Source of the DNA: Nocardia cyriacigeorgica
Lineage (GTDB): Bacteria; Actinomycetota; Actinomycetes; Mycobacteriales; Mycobacteriaceae
Length of the DNA stretch: 64,000 bases
Assembly: GCF_010858045.1 (NCBI RefSeq)
Contig: NZ_JAAGVC010000023.1
Coordinates: 1-64,000, forward strand
Direction of reading: 5' to 3'
Below are positions 7,991 through 16,424 of the stretch, in pieces. The notes beneath the pieces are model-generated. The model made no database searches. It saw only the letters and a list, made by a program, of their open reading frames with translations, and was not told the origin of the DNA. The first letter of the stretch is position 1, and each line of letters begins with the position of its first letter. A program made the position numbers and the translations under genes.

Positions 7991-9157
7991 ATGCAGAACG
8001 AACTTCCGCTGTCCGGAATCGTCGTGGTCGAACTCGGTGACAGCGCCTCGGCACCGTTCACCGGCAAGATCCTGGCCGAGCTCGGCGCCGAGGTCTGGAA
8101 AGTGGAGCGCCCGACCGGCGACTCGTCACGCGGCTGGGGCCCGAGCATGTGGAAGGGCAGCGGCGCGGCGTTCCACGCACTGAACCGCGGCAAACGGTCG
8201 ATCAAGATCGATATCAAGGATCGCGATCAGCTGGCGTTGCTGCACCAGTTGATCGCCGAGCGCGCCGACGTGTTCCTGCACAATCTGCGGCCGGGCTCCG
8301 CGGCGAAATACGGGCTGGACGCCGAAAGCCTGCGGGTGACCAAGCCCGAGCTCGTGCATTGCGAGATCGGCGCGTTCGGGCACACGGGCCCGATGAACAC
8401 CCTGCCCGGCTACGACCCGCTGATGCAGGCGTTCTCCGGGATCATGAGTATCACCGGCGAACACGACGGACCACCGGTGCGAGCCGGGGTCTCGATCATC
8501 GACTTCGGTACCGGCATGTGGGCGGCCATCGGCATCCTCGCTGCCCTGCATCGGCGCCGATCGAAACTGGACGGTGCCGCGGTGAACGCGTCGCTGCTGG
8601 AAACGGCGATCGGGTGGATGTCGGTCGGCGTGGCCGGCTACAACACCGATGGCGCTCCCGGCGAACGCCACGGTTCGGGTGTCGCGTTCATCGTGCCGCA
8701 CCGCGCGTACTCGGCCGCCGACGGCGATCTGATCGTCAGCTGCGGCAACGACGGACTGTTCGCCCGCCTGAGTCAGGCGCTGGGCCGGCCGGAGTGGGCG
8801 AGCGACGATCGGTTCGCCACGAACACCGGACGCCTGGCCAACCGGGCCGAGATCGACCGGCTGATCGGCGAACGGTTGGCCGAGCATCCGCGGGAATACT
8901 GGCGGAAACGCTTGCAGGACTTCGGTGTTCCGGTCGCACCGGTGCAGACGACCGCCGAGATGGTTGCCCATGAGCAGACCAAGGCCCTCGGCATCATCGG
9001 TGCGCCCGCCGAGGACGAGATCGGGGTCGTCGGACTGCCACTGTCGTTCGATGGCAAACGACCGCCCCCATTGCCGGCCGCTCAGGATATCGGCGGTGCC
9101 GACGACGAGCTGCGTGCTCTGCTCGGGCACCACAGCGGCGAAACCGGCAATGACTAG
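7991..9157 (+). CDS. Type III (CaiB/BaiF) CoA-transferase
   Basis: A 388-residue CoA-transferase that moves CoA from a donor CoA ester to a carboxylic acid through an enzyme-bound aspartyl anhydride. The N-terminal LAELGAEVWKVERP, the NRGKRSI stretch and GYDPLMQAFSG with the catalytic Asp are all seen. The ATG at 7991 is preceded by AGGAG at seven bases; an in-frame ATG at 7949 has no site. It overlaps the next gene by 8 bp. It could activate an acid product of the pathway without ATP. Confidence 0.88.
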   Translation: MQNELPLSGIVVVELGDSASAPFTGKILAELGAEVWKVERPTGDSSRGWGPSMWKGSGAAFHALNRGKRSIKIDIKDRDQLALLHQLIAERADVFLHNLRPGSAAKYGLDAESLRVTKPELVHCEIGAFGHTGPMNTLPGYDPLMQAFSGIMSITGEHDGPPVRAGVSIIDFGTGMWAAIGILAALHRRRSKLDGAAVNASLLETAIGWMSVGVAGYNTDGAPGERHGSGVAFIVPHRAYSAADGDLIVSCGNDGLFARLSQALGRPEWASDDRFATNTGRLANRAEIDRLIGERLAEHPREYWRKRLQDFGVPVAPVQTTAEMVAHEQTKALGIIGAPAEDEIGVVGLPLSFDGKRPPPLPAAQDIGGADDELRALLGHHSGETGND

Positions 9158-10304
9158 CCGCAGCGGCCCACTGACCGGCATACGCATCGTCGAACTCGGC
9201 GGGGTCGGGGCGGTGCCGTTCGCCGCCATGCTGCTGTCGGATCTCGGCGCCGACATCATTCGGCTGGACCGACCGCCGGGCTACGACGGCGGAGCACCGA
9301 TCGACGCACGGTTCAATCTGCTCAATCGGGGAAGGCGCAGCGCGGTCTTCGATCTGAAGAAGCCCGCGGCGGTCGAGGCGGTGCTGCGGCTCGTCGGGAA
9401 GGCTCAGGTGGTGCTCGAGGGGTTTCGGCCCGGGGTCGCGGAGAAACTCGGCCTGGGCCCCGACGAATGTATGGCCGTGAACCCGGCGCTGGTGTACGGC
9501 CGGATGACCGGGTGGGGCCAGCGCGGGCCGCTCGCGAACGACCCCGGTCACGACGTCAACTACATCGCGCTGACCGGAGTGCTGCATTCGGTGGGTCGCG
9601 CGGGTGAACAACCCGTCATCCCACTCAATCTGGCGGGCGACTTCGGCGGTGGGGCACTGTATTTGGCGTTGGGCGTGGTGTCGGCGTTGCTCGAGAGTCG
9701 TACATCCGGCCGGGGCCAGGTCGTCGATGCCGCCATGGTCGACGGCTCGGCGTCACTGATGACGCTGTTCTACGGGCTGTTCGCCGCGGGCTATTGGAGC
9801 GACGAGCGCGGCGTGAACCGGCTCGACTCGGGCGCACCCTGGTACAACGTCTATGAAACCGCCGACGGTGGCTGGATCAGCGTGGGCGCCAACGAATCCC
9901 GCTTCTGGCGCAACCTGCTGCGAGTGCTCGGCATCGAAGAATCGGACATGCCCGACCAACACGACAAGTCACAATGGCCGGCGGTGCATGAGAGGTTCAC
10001 GACGGTGTTCCGCACCAGGACCCGCGACGAATGGTGTGCTCTGGCAGTCGGGCAGGAGGCGTGTCTGACGCCGGTGCTATCGCTGACCGAGGCGCCGCGA
10101 CACGCACACCTGCGAGCACGCGGCACCTTCGTCGATGTCGCCGGCGTGGTCCAGCCCGCGCCGGCGCCGCGTTTCAGTCGCACACCCGGCGCTGTCCAGC
10201 GTCCTCCGGCACAACCGGGTGAACACACCGACGAAGTATTGAGCGACTGGGGGTTCACCCCAGCCGAGCTGACCGCCCTGCGCGATCAGGGCGCCATCGG
10301 CTGA
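9150..10304 (+). CDS. CaiB/BaiF protein of the alpha-methylacyl-CoA racemase type
   Basis: A 384-residue member of the same fold family, but closer to alpha-methylacyl-CoA racemase (MCR/AMACR). It has GHDVNYIALTG, where the racemase His is found, and FGGGALYLALG downstream. Racemases of this type invert the 2-methyl centre so that a stereospecific acyl-CoA dehydrogenase can act, which suits a methyl-branched substrate. The ATG at 9150 lies inside the last codons of the upstream gene (8-bp overlap, ATGACTAG), so translation is coupled. A CoA-transferase role cannot be excluded. Confidence 0.82.
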   Translation: MTSRSGPLTGIRIVELGGVGAVPFAAMLLSDLGADIIRLDRPPGYDGGAPIDARFNLLNRGRRSAVFDLKKPAAVEAVLRLVGKAQVVLEGFRPGVAEKLGLGPDECMAVNPALVYGRMTGWGQRGPLANDPGHDVNYIALTGVLHSVGRAGEQPVIPLNLAGDFGGGALYLALGVVSALLESRTSGRGQVVDAAMVDGSASLMTLFYGLFAAGYWSDERGVNRLDSGAPWYNVYETADGGWISVGANESRFWRNLLRVLGIEESDMPDQHDKSQWPAVHERFTTVFRTRTRDEWCALAVGQEACLTPVLSLTEAPRHAHLRARGTFVDVAGVVQPAPAPRFSRTPGAVQRPPAQPGEHTDEVLSDWGFTPAELTALRDQGAIG

Positions 10305-10340
10305 GTTCGGGGCAACCGTCGTTCCTCCGCGGGGCAGCGG

Positions 10341-10371
10341 CAGCCGGTAGTTCTCGTGCGACTACCGGCTG
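10341..10371. terminator. Terminator hairpin between convergent genes
   Basis: CAGCCGGTAGT (10341-10351) pairs perfectly with ACTACCGGCTG (10361-10371) around a 9-base loop. It ends the 4603-10304 operon and the facing hydrolase gene. Confidence 0.8.
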
Positions 10372-10399
10372 TCGGCCGGCCGAGCCGGATCGCGGCGTG

Positions 10400-11338
10400 T
10401 CAGAGGTGCTTGGCGAAAAACGGAATCGCCTTCTCCAGCGCGGCGCCCGCGCCCTGTGGCTGGTCGTAGAGGTCGTAATGTGACACGCCCTTCAGCACGA
10501 CGAGTTCCTTGTCGGCCGAGGCGGCACGATTGTAGATCTCATAGCCGTCGCGGTAGGCCCCGAAAGCACCGGGCTTGTCACCGATGACGATCAACGCCGG
10601 TTGGGTCAGCAGAACCTCGGCGAGGTGGAACGCATCCCAGCCCAGCGCGGAGGCGCCGTGCGCGACATCGAAGGTCGCGGGACCGTTGGGAGCCTGACCA
10701 CGTGGTGTGCAGTAGTAGTCGTACGCCTCGATGACGTCGATGTCGCCGATCTGCTTCGCGACCTCGGCGGATGGCGGCAGTGCGGCGCTCACCTGGCCCT
10801 CGGCGCCACCGAGTTCGGCCGAGCGCTGATCGGCGACCGCCTGGAGGGCAGCGACAGGCCCGCCCTGAGCGATCGAGTTCTCCCGCACCATCCGTCCGTA
10901 GTTGACACCGGTGATGGACACCACGGCCTTGAACCGGCGCTCGGTCATCACGGCATTGAGCGAATATCCGCCACCGCCGCACACGCCGAGGACGCCGATT
11001 CGGTCGTTGTCGACATAGGGGAGGGTGGTCAGGTAGTCGGCTACCCGCCGGAAGTCCTCGACCCGCTGCGTCGGATCCTCGACCCGGCGCGGGCTGCCGC
11101 CGCTCTCGCCCTGGAAGCTCGCGTCGAAGGCGATGGCTACATAGCCTTCATCGGCCAAGCGGGTCGCGTAGATGTTTCCCGCGGTCTGTTCCTTACAGCT
11201 ACCGATCGGATGTGCGCAGACGATCGCCGGATAGGTCTTCGAACGGTCGAACGAAGGCGGGAAGTACAGATCCGCGGCGATATCCCACGCCATGTCCGGA
11301 TTGCGAAACTTCACGTGCTCGATGTTGTCTGTCGACAT
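10400..11338 (-). CDS. Dienelactone-hydrolase-like alpha/beta hydrolase
   Basis: A 312-residue alpha/beta hydrolase. The nucleophile elbow is GVCGGGG, with Cys in place of the usual Ser, as in dienelactone hydrolases. An oxyanion region CAHPIGSCKEQ and a C-terminal GVSHYDLYD carrying the His are also seen. The start has GGAAGGGG upstream. It is a paralogue of the enzyme at 13209-14123, sharing SCKEQ/VKEQTA, QGES and SHxDLYD positions. It probably opens a lactone or cleaves an ester or thioester in the catabolic cluster. The substrate is not evident. Confidence 0.8.
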   Translation of the reverse strand: MSTDNIEHVKFRNPDMAWDIAADLYFPPSFDRSKTYPAIVCAHPIGSCKEQTAGNIYATRLADEGYVAIAFDASFQGESGGSPRRVEDPTQRVEDFRRVADYLTTLPYVDNDRIGVLGVCGGGGYSLNAVMTERRFKAVVSITGVNYGRMVRENSIAQGGPVAALQAVADQRSAELGGAEGQVSAALPPSAEVAKQIGDIDVIEAYDYYCTPRGQAPNGPATFDVAHGASALGWDAFHLAEVLLTQPALIVIGDKPGAFGAYRDGYEIYNRAASADKELVVLKGVSHYDLYDQPQGAGAALEKAIPFFAKHL

Positions 11339-11661
11339 CAGCTAGCCCCTTCCGTCATCTTCGTGTGCTGCGGATGAAGGCCGCAACCGGCCGATATCTT
11401 CGGCCTGTTCATACTCTCTGCCGTTGGCCAGTCGATTACCAGGGAGAATTCATGCCTAGGAACGCGGTGCGCCTCCGGGTGGGACACACCACCCCGAGGC
11501 GCCGCCGCGCGACGTCCTCGCCGGCCAAGGTGCGCGCCCTGCCCGATAAGCGGTTGCCGCCTGCACGCGGCCCGATCACCGGGAGCCGTCATGCCCGCAT
11601 CGACAAGCTGCCGAATCATCACGATCGCCGGCTCGATCTGTGCCTGCGGGTGGTCGAACGC
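11339..11661. other. Intergenic stretch without a supported gene
   Basis: A 323-bp gap between two minus-strand genes. It holds the upstream region of the hydrolase gene. A plus-strand ATG at 11452 has a good AGGGAG site, but the arginine-rich frame it opens runs antisense into the next gene and shows no family features, so it is not called. Confidence 0.5.
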
Positions 11662-12891
11662 TCAACCCGGCACCGAACCGGATCGGGCCTGCAAGGTCTC
11701 CGGTGTGTGGGCCGCACCCGTCGACACGAGGTGTTCGATCTCGTCGGCACCGAACCCGTACTCGCTCAGGATCTGCAGCGAGTTCTCGCCGAGTCTCGGT
11801 GCGGGGTACCGCAATTCGGGTGTGTCGTCGCTCCACCGTTGCGGGATGCCCAGCGATCGCAGCAGGCCTTCGGTCGGGTGTTCCTCCTCGATGAAGAACC
11901 CGACGTCTTTCATGTGCGGGTCGTCGAGGAGGGTTTCGGGGGTGTTCATCTCGATGGCGGGGATGTCGGCCTCGGACAGGATCTGCACCCACTCCGCCGT
12001 CGTCTTGGTCGCGAGTACGTCGGCGAGGAAGCGGTAGAGCAGGCCGATGTTCTCGGTGCGGCCGCCGATGTCCGCGAAGCGCGGGTCCTGCGCCATTTCC
12101 GGCTTGCCTGCCAAGGAGAAGAATCGGTGCCAGTGCTTGTCGTTGTAAACGTTCACGCCGAGATAGCCGTCACGGGTCCGGTACGGACGACGGTCGGAGT
12201 TCATCATCCGGGCGTAGCCGGAGGTGCCGATCGGGGGAATGAAGGTGTGACCGTAGAGGTGATCGCCCATGGCGAACTGGGCGAATGTCTCGAACATCGG
12301 CACCTGCACCTCCTGGCCGTGCCCCGAGCGTTCGCGGCGGTAGAGGGCGGTGGTGACCGCGTTGGCCGCGGCCATGCCGACGACGCGGTCGGCGATCGCG
12401 GTGGCGATGTAGGTGGGCTCACCGGTTTTGCGGCTCTGCAGAACCGGCATGCCGACGGCGGCCTGAATCAAGTCGTCGTAGGCCGGCCGGTCAGCGTAGC
12501 GGCCGTTCTGGCCGAAACCGAAAGCGCCACAATAGATCAGGCGTGGGTTTCGCTCGCGCACCTGCTCGTAGGCGAGACCGAGCCGTGCCATCGACTTCGG
12601 ACGCAGGCTGTAGAGCAACACATCCGCCGAAGCCAGCATGCGCTGGAGTGCGGCGTTGCCGTCGGCCGACTCGAGATCGAGCACCAGGCTGCGCTTGTTG
12701 CGGTTGAGGTGTAAGAAGATCGCGCCCATGCCGGGGTTGCGACGTGGACCGACACCACGGGTGGTATCCCCGGCCACGGACTCGATCTTCACGACATCGG
12801 CGCCCATATCGGCCAGCAGCAACGACGCGAACGGGCCCATGAAATTCGAGGTGAGGTCGAGGATGCGCACGCCGTCGAGCGGTCCGGCCAT
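11662..12891 (-). CDS. Type III (CaiB/BaiF) CoA-transferase
   Basis: A 409-residue CaiB/BaiF CoA-transferase, the third of this fold in the cluster. It begins MAGPLDGVRILDLTSNFMGP and has LADMGADVVKIE, the LNRNKRS stretch, and AYDDLIQAAVGM with the catalytic Asp. The ATG at 12891 matches the family start; a longer open frame upstream to 13218 is non-coding in character. It is divergent from the hydrolase at 13209. CoA donor and acceptor cannot be inferred. Confidence 0.87.
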   Translation of the reverse strand: MAGPLDGVRILDLTSNFMGPFASLLLADMGADVVKIESVAGDTTRGVGPRRNPGMGAIFLHLNRNKRSLVLDLESADGNAALQRMLASADVLLYSLRPKSMARLGLAYEQVRERNPRLIYCGAFGFGQNGRYADRPAYDDLIQAAVGMPVLQSRKTGEPTYIATAIADRVVGMAAANAVTTALYRRERSGHGQEVQVPMFETFAQFAMGDHLYGHTFIPPIGTSGYARMMNSDRRPYRTRDGYLGVNVYNDKHWHRFFSLAGKPEMAQDPRFADIGGRTENIGLLYRFLADVLATKTTAEWVQILSEADIPAIEMNTPETLLDDPHMKDVGFFIEEEHPTEGLLRSLGIPQRWSDDTPELRYPAPRLGENSLQILSEYGFGADEIEHLVSTGAAHTPETLQARSGSVPG

Positions 12892-13208
12892 GGTCGTCTC
12901 TTTTCGTGATGGGGGAATACGGCGCCGGGGCAGGTCACCGGCAGGATCGTGAATCGTGCCGGGAGCACCCGAGGCTCGGTCACCGGCTGCCCTCATCGTA
13001 GCCCGCTCGGCTGCCCGAACTCGGTGACATGTTCCGAAGCGGAAATTCGCGATGGTCGAATCGCGGGCGATCACCCGCGTGCCAGTAGTTATCAGTGGGC
13101 TCGAGAGTTCATAGGAAGAATCCTTCCCATTGTCGGCAGGTTCTGCCGGAGAGAAGGTTGTCGCATCGGCTTCGAGCCGGACAGATCTCATCGAAAGGAT
13201 CGTGCCTG
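12892..13208. promoter_or_regulatory. Divergent intergenic region, CoA-transferase / hydrolase
   Basis: A 317-bp region between divergent genes that must hold both promoters. A short imperfect operator-like element GGAAG-AATC-CTTCC lies at 13114-13127, about 80 bp before the hydrolase start. No clear promoter hexamers were found. Confidence 0.3.
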
Positions 13209-14123
13209 ATGCGCACAAGTGTCACCTTCCCGAGCAACGGCCTGCGCCTGGCGGGCATCCTGTTCACCCCCGACAACCGCGGCGGCGAGCGCCTGCCGGC
13301 CGTGGTGGTGTCGCACCCCGGCGGTGGTGTCAAGGAGCAGACCGCCAGCATCTACGCGCAGCGCCTGGCCGACAAGGGCTACGCCGCCCTCGTGTTCGAT
13401 GCCGCCTACCAGGGCGAGAGCGAAGGGGAGCCGCGCTTCCTGGAAGACCCCTTCCAGCGCAGCGAGGACGTCAAGTCGGCGGTCACCTTCCTGACCACCC
13501 GTGACGACATCGACCCCGCCCGCATCGGTGCCCTCGGCATCTGCGCCTCCGGCGGTTACGTGCCCTTCGCCGCGCAGACCGATCACCGCATCAAGGCGGT
13601 GGCCACCGTCAGCGGCCTCGACATCGGCGACTACCTGAGCAACGGCCTCGGCCGCACCCAGGACCCCTCGGTGCTGCAGGAGATGCTCGACGCCGCCGGC
13701 GCGCTGCGCACCGCCGAAGCGCAGGGCGCCGAGCCGAACTACCAGATCTGGGCGCCGCCGAGCGCCGAAGGGCTGGAGGACGCGCCCGATCTGTACCGGG
13801 AGGCGCACGACTACTACCGCACTCCGCGCGCACAGCACCCGCGGTCGGAGAACAAGTGGTTGTTGCAGAGCATCGACCGTATCGCCCAGTTCGACGCCTA
13901 TGCCAAGATCGCGATGATCTCCCCGCGTCCGCTGCTGATGATCGTCGGGTCCAAGGCCGACACCGCCTACTTCAGCGAGGAGGCCATCGCCAAGGCCGCC
14001 GAGCCGAAGGAGTTGTTCGTGGTCGATGGCGCCAGCCACATCGACCTGTATGACGTTGACCAGTACGTCACCCAGGCCGTGGACAAGCTCGAGGAGTTCT
14101 TCGGCAAGGGTCTGGCCGGCTGA
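13209..14123 (+). CDS. Dienelactone-hydrolase-like alpha/beta hydrolase (paralogue)
   Basis: A 304-residue alpha/beta hydrolase, paralogous to the gene at 10400-11338. The elbow reads GICASGG with Cys as probable nucleophile, and the His is in GASHIDLYD. AAAGGA precedes the ATG. It starts a plus-strand unit that ends in a strong terminator. Two paralogues in one cluster may act on successive lactone or ester intermediates (inference). Confidence 0.8.
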   Translation: MRTSVTFPSNGLRLAGILFTPDNRGGERLPAVVVSHPGGGVKEQTASIYAQRLADKGYAALVFDAAYQGESEGEPRFLEDPFQRSEDVKSAVTFLTTRDDIDPARIGALGICASGGYVPFAAQTDHRIKAVATVSGLDIGDYLSNGLGRTQDPSVLQEMLDAAGALRTAEAQGAEPNYQIWAPPSAEGLEDAPDLYREAHDYYRTPRAQHPRSENKWLLQSIDRIAQFDAYAKIAMISPRPLLMIVGSKADTAYFSEEAIAKAAEPKELFVVDGASHIDLYDVDQYVTQAVDKLEEFFGKGLAG

Positions 14124-14139
14124 TCCCGGTCACCGTCCG

Positions 14140-14178
14140 CGTCTGCCCCGCACGGGTAATCCTCGTGCGGGGCAGACG
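14140..14178. terminator. Strong terminator hairpin between convergent genes
   Basis: CGTCTGCCCCGCACG (14140-14154) is perfectly complementary to CGTGCGGGGCAGACG (14164-14178) around a 9-base loop, and is followed by CTTTC. Confidence 0.88.
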
Positions 14179-14208
14179 CTTTCGCATATCAACCAGGCTG
14201 TCTTCACC

Positions 14209-14502
14209 TCAGATGCCCAGGAAGTCGTGGTAGCGGAAGGTGATCTCGCCGTCGAGCATCTCGAGGAGTTCGGCGATCACGCCGGATTCGTCGCGCCAGG
14301 CGAGGTAGGCCTCGAAATCCGAACGGCTGTCCCACTTCTCGACGAACAGGATACGGGCGGGTTCGTCCTGGTTGCGCGCGATCTCGACGTTGATGTTGCC
14401 GGGGTAGCTGCGGGTGCCCGGCAGGTTCTTGATGAACCATTCGCGCAGATCATCGAACCGGCCCTCTTTTGCTGTCATGTCGATTGTCACCTGAATAGCC
14501 AT
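14209..14502 (-). CDS. Antibiotic-biosynthesis-monooxygenase (ABM) domain protein
   Basis: A 97-residue protein of the dimeric alpha/beta-barrel ABM fold (LFVEKWDSRSDFEAYLAW and an N-terminal QVTIDMTAKEGRFDDL strand-helix). Members oxidise quinol-like substrates without cofactors, degrade haem, or have unknown roles. AGGAG lies 11 bases before the ATG. It is divergent from the aldehyde dehydrogenase at 14803 across a large palindromic operator, so the two may share regulation. Confidence 0.75.
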   Translation of the reverse strand: MAIQVTIDMTAKEGRFDDLREWFIKNLPGTRSYPGNINVEIARNQDEPARILFVEKWDSRSDFEAYLAWRDESGVIAELLEMLDGEITFRYHDFLGI

Positions 14503-14651
14503 GAGAATGCAGACTCCTGTCGCGGAATGGGAATGTTCGGCGGTACTCCGGCAGCGAACGAGATGACCGTAACCTGCATCACATTCTATGCCAATTGACG
14601 TTTCGGAAATCGGCGATTCGGTCCGGGTGAAGTGCAGCAAGGCGCGCGAAC

Positions 14652-14677
14652 CGAGTGTCCAAGAATCTGGACACTCG
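14652..14677. promoter_or_regulatory. 26-bp perfect palindromic operator
   Basis: CGAGTGTCCA (14652-14661) and TGGACACTCG (14668-14677) are perfect inverted arms around a 6-bp spacer. The element sits in the 300-bp region between the divergent ABM and aldehyde dehydrogenase genes and is too far from any stop codon to be a terminator. It is probably the binding site of a dimeric repressor. Confidence 0.7.
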
Positions 14678-14802
14678 TGTGATCTGTATTTCCCTACTGT
14701 CGACACCGTGCCGCTACGCATCGGCAACGGTGCCTGGCGGACGCCCGACCATTCACACATTCCCGCCCCGCCGGATCCGGCAACTCGAACAAAAGGTGAG
14801 AA

Positions 14803-16356
14803 ATGACTGCCACCCTCCCCGAATCCGCAGCCGTCGACCGTGACGGTGTGCCGCACTACCGGCTGTTCATCGACGGTTCGTGGGTTGATACCGATACCGT
14901 GATCCCGGTGATCGATCCGGCCACCGAAGAGGTCGTGGTCACCGTCGCGCAGGCCGACACCAGCCACGTCGACGCGGCGGTCGCCGCCGCCAAGCGAGCC
15001 CACGAGTCCGGTGTCTGGCGCAACACCCCGCCCGTCGAGCGGGCCGCCGTGATCGACCGCGTGATCGCCGCGCTCAGTGCCAAAATGGACGATCTCGCGG
15101 TGCTCAGCGCCAAGGAGACCGGCATGCCGCTGCGGCTGGCAGGTGCCATCGGCGTCGGTTTCCCGCTGATGCACCTGGGCCACTACGCGGAGCTGACCCG
15201 CACCTATGAGTGGGAGCGCCCGGGGCCGGTCACTGGCCAGGTGCTCTCGGCGAGCTTCATCCGCAAGGAGCCGGTCGGCGTGTGCGCCGGCATCGTGCCG
15301 TGGAACTTCCCGGCAGTCATCGCTGTGTGGAAGTCGATCCCGGCCCTGGCCGCGGGTAACACCGTGGTCCTCAAGACCGACGAGAAGACCCCGATCTTCG
15401 CCCTCGAACTGGCCCAGCTGCTGCAGGAAGCGGGACTGCCCGACGGTGCCCTCAACGTCGTCGTCGGTGACGGCCCGACCGTCGGCGCCCACCTGGTCAA
15501 GCACCCCGACGTGCGGCTGGTGTCGTTCACCGGCTCCACCGCCACCGGTCGGCAGGTCATGGCCGACGCCGCCGGCACGGTCAAGCGCGTGCTGCTCGAA
15601 CTGGGCGGCAAGGGCCCGAACATCGTGCTCGACGACGCCGATCTGACTGCGGCCGTGGATGGTTCGATCTACGCCTTCTTGCTGCACGCGGGTCAGGCGT
15701 GTGAGTCCGGCACCCGGCTACTGCTGCCCGCATCGATCCACGACGAGTTCGTCGCCCGTCTGGTCGAGCGGTTGAAGACTTTGAAGATCGGCAGCCCGCT
15801 GGACCCGGCCACCGATATCGGTGCGGTGATGAACAAGACCCAGCACGAGCGGATCCTCGGCTACATCGAGAAGGGCAAGGCCGAAGGCGCGACCCTCGTC
15901 CACGGCGGTGGCGTGCCGACCGGTGCGGGCTTCGAGAAGGGTTACTGGGTGGAGCCGACGGTGTTCACCGGCGTCACCAACGACATGACCATCGCCCGTG
16001 AGGAGATCTTCGGCCCCGTGCTGTCGGTACTGAAGTACGACTCCGAGGACGAGGCGATCGAAATCGCCAACGACACCGAGTACGGCCTGGCCGCCGCCGT
16101 GTGGAGCCGCGATAACCAGCGTGCGCTCGAGGTGGCCCGCCGGATCGAGGCCGGTTCGGTGTGGATCAACGACTACCACAACATCTCCCAGTACCTGCCC
16201 TTCGGCGGATACAAGCAGTCCGGCACCGGACGGGAGCTCGGCCCGGACGCCCTGAACGAGTTCACCCAGGACAAGAGCATCACCGTCGATTTGTCCGGTG
16301 ATGTCAGTCGGCGCGCCTATGGCCTGGTGCTGAGCACTCCTCCCTCGGCCGAATAG
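14803..16356 (+). CDS. NAD(P)-dependent aldehyde dehydrogenase
   Basis: A 517-residue aldehyde dehydrogenase that oxidises an aldehyde to the acid. It shows the cofactor-site GIVPWNFP, the Glu-bearing LELGGKGPNIV and the catalytic Cys in HAGQACESGT. C-terminal PFGGYKQSGTGRELG is typical. AAAGGTGAG precedes the ATG. It is followed 68 bp later by a second aldehyde dehydrogenase and then by an NDMA-type alcohol dehydrogenase, giving a ready alcohol-to-acid sequence. Confidence 0.93.
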   Translation: MTATLPESAAVDRDGVPHYRLFIDGSWVDTDTVIPVIDPATEEVVVTVAQADTSHVDAAVAAAKRAHESGVWRNTPPVERAAVIDRVIAALSAKMDDLAVLSAKETGMPLRLAGAIGVGFPLMHLGHYAELTRTYEWERPGPVTGQVLSASFIRKEPVGVCAGIVPWNFPAVIAVWKSIPALAAGNTVVLKTDEKTPIFALELAQLLQEAGLPDGALNVVVGDGPTVGAHLVKHPDVRLVSFTGSTATGRQVMADAAGTVKRVLLELGGKGPNIVLDDADLTAAVDGSIYAFLLHAGQACESGTRLLLPASIHDEFVARLVERLKTLKIGSPLDPATDIGAVMNKTQHERILGYIEKGKAEGATLVHGGGVPTGAGFEKGYWVEPTVFTGVTNDMTIAREEIFGPVLSVLKYDSEDEAIEIANDTEYGLAAAVWSRDNQRALEVARRIEAGSVWINDYHNISQYLPFGGYKQSGTGRELGPDALNEFTQDKSITVDLSGDVSRRAYGLVLSTPPSAE

Positions 16357-16424
16357 CGGTACCCACTGAACCTGTGCGCGCTCGGGAATCGGGCTCGTAT
16401 TCGAGAAATCCAATGGAGAATCGC

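Noticed and set aside
11212..12714. Plus-strand 500-codon frame across the hydrolase upstream region and CoA-transferase gene
   Set aside because: It is antisense to the CaiB/BaiF gene for most of its length. A good AGGGAG site at 11440 is not enough to support it.
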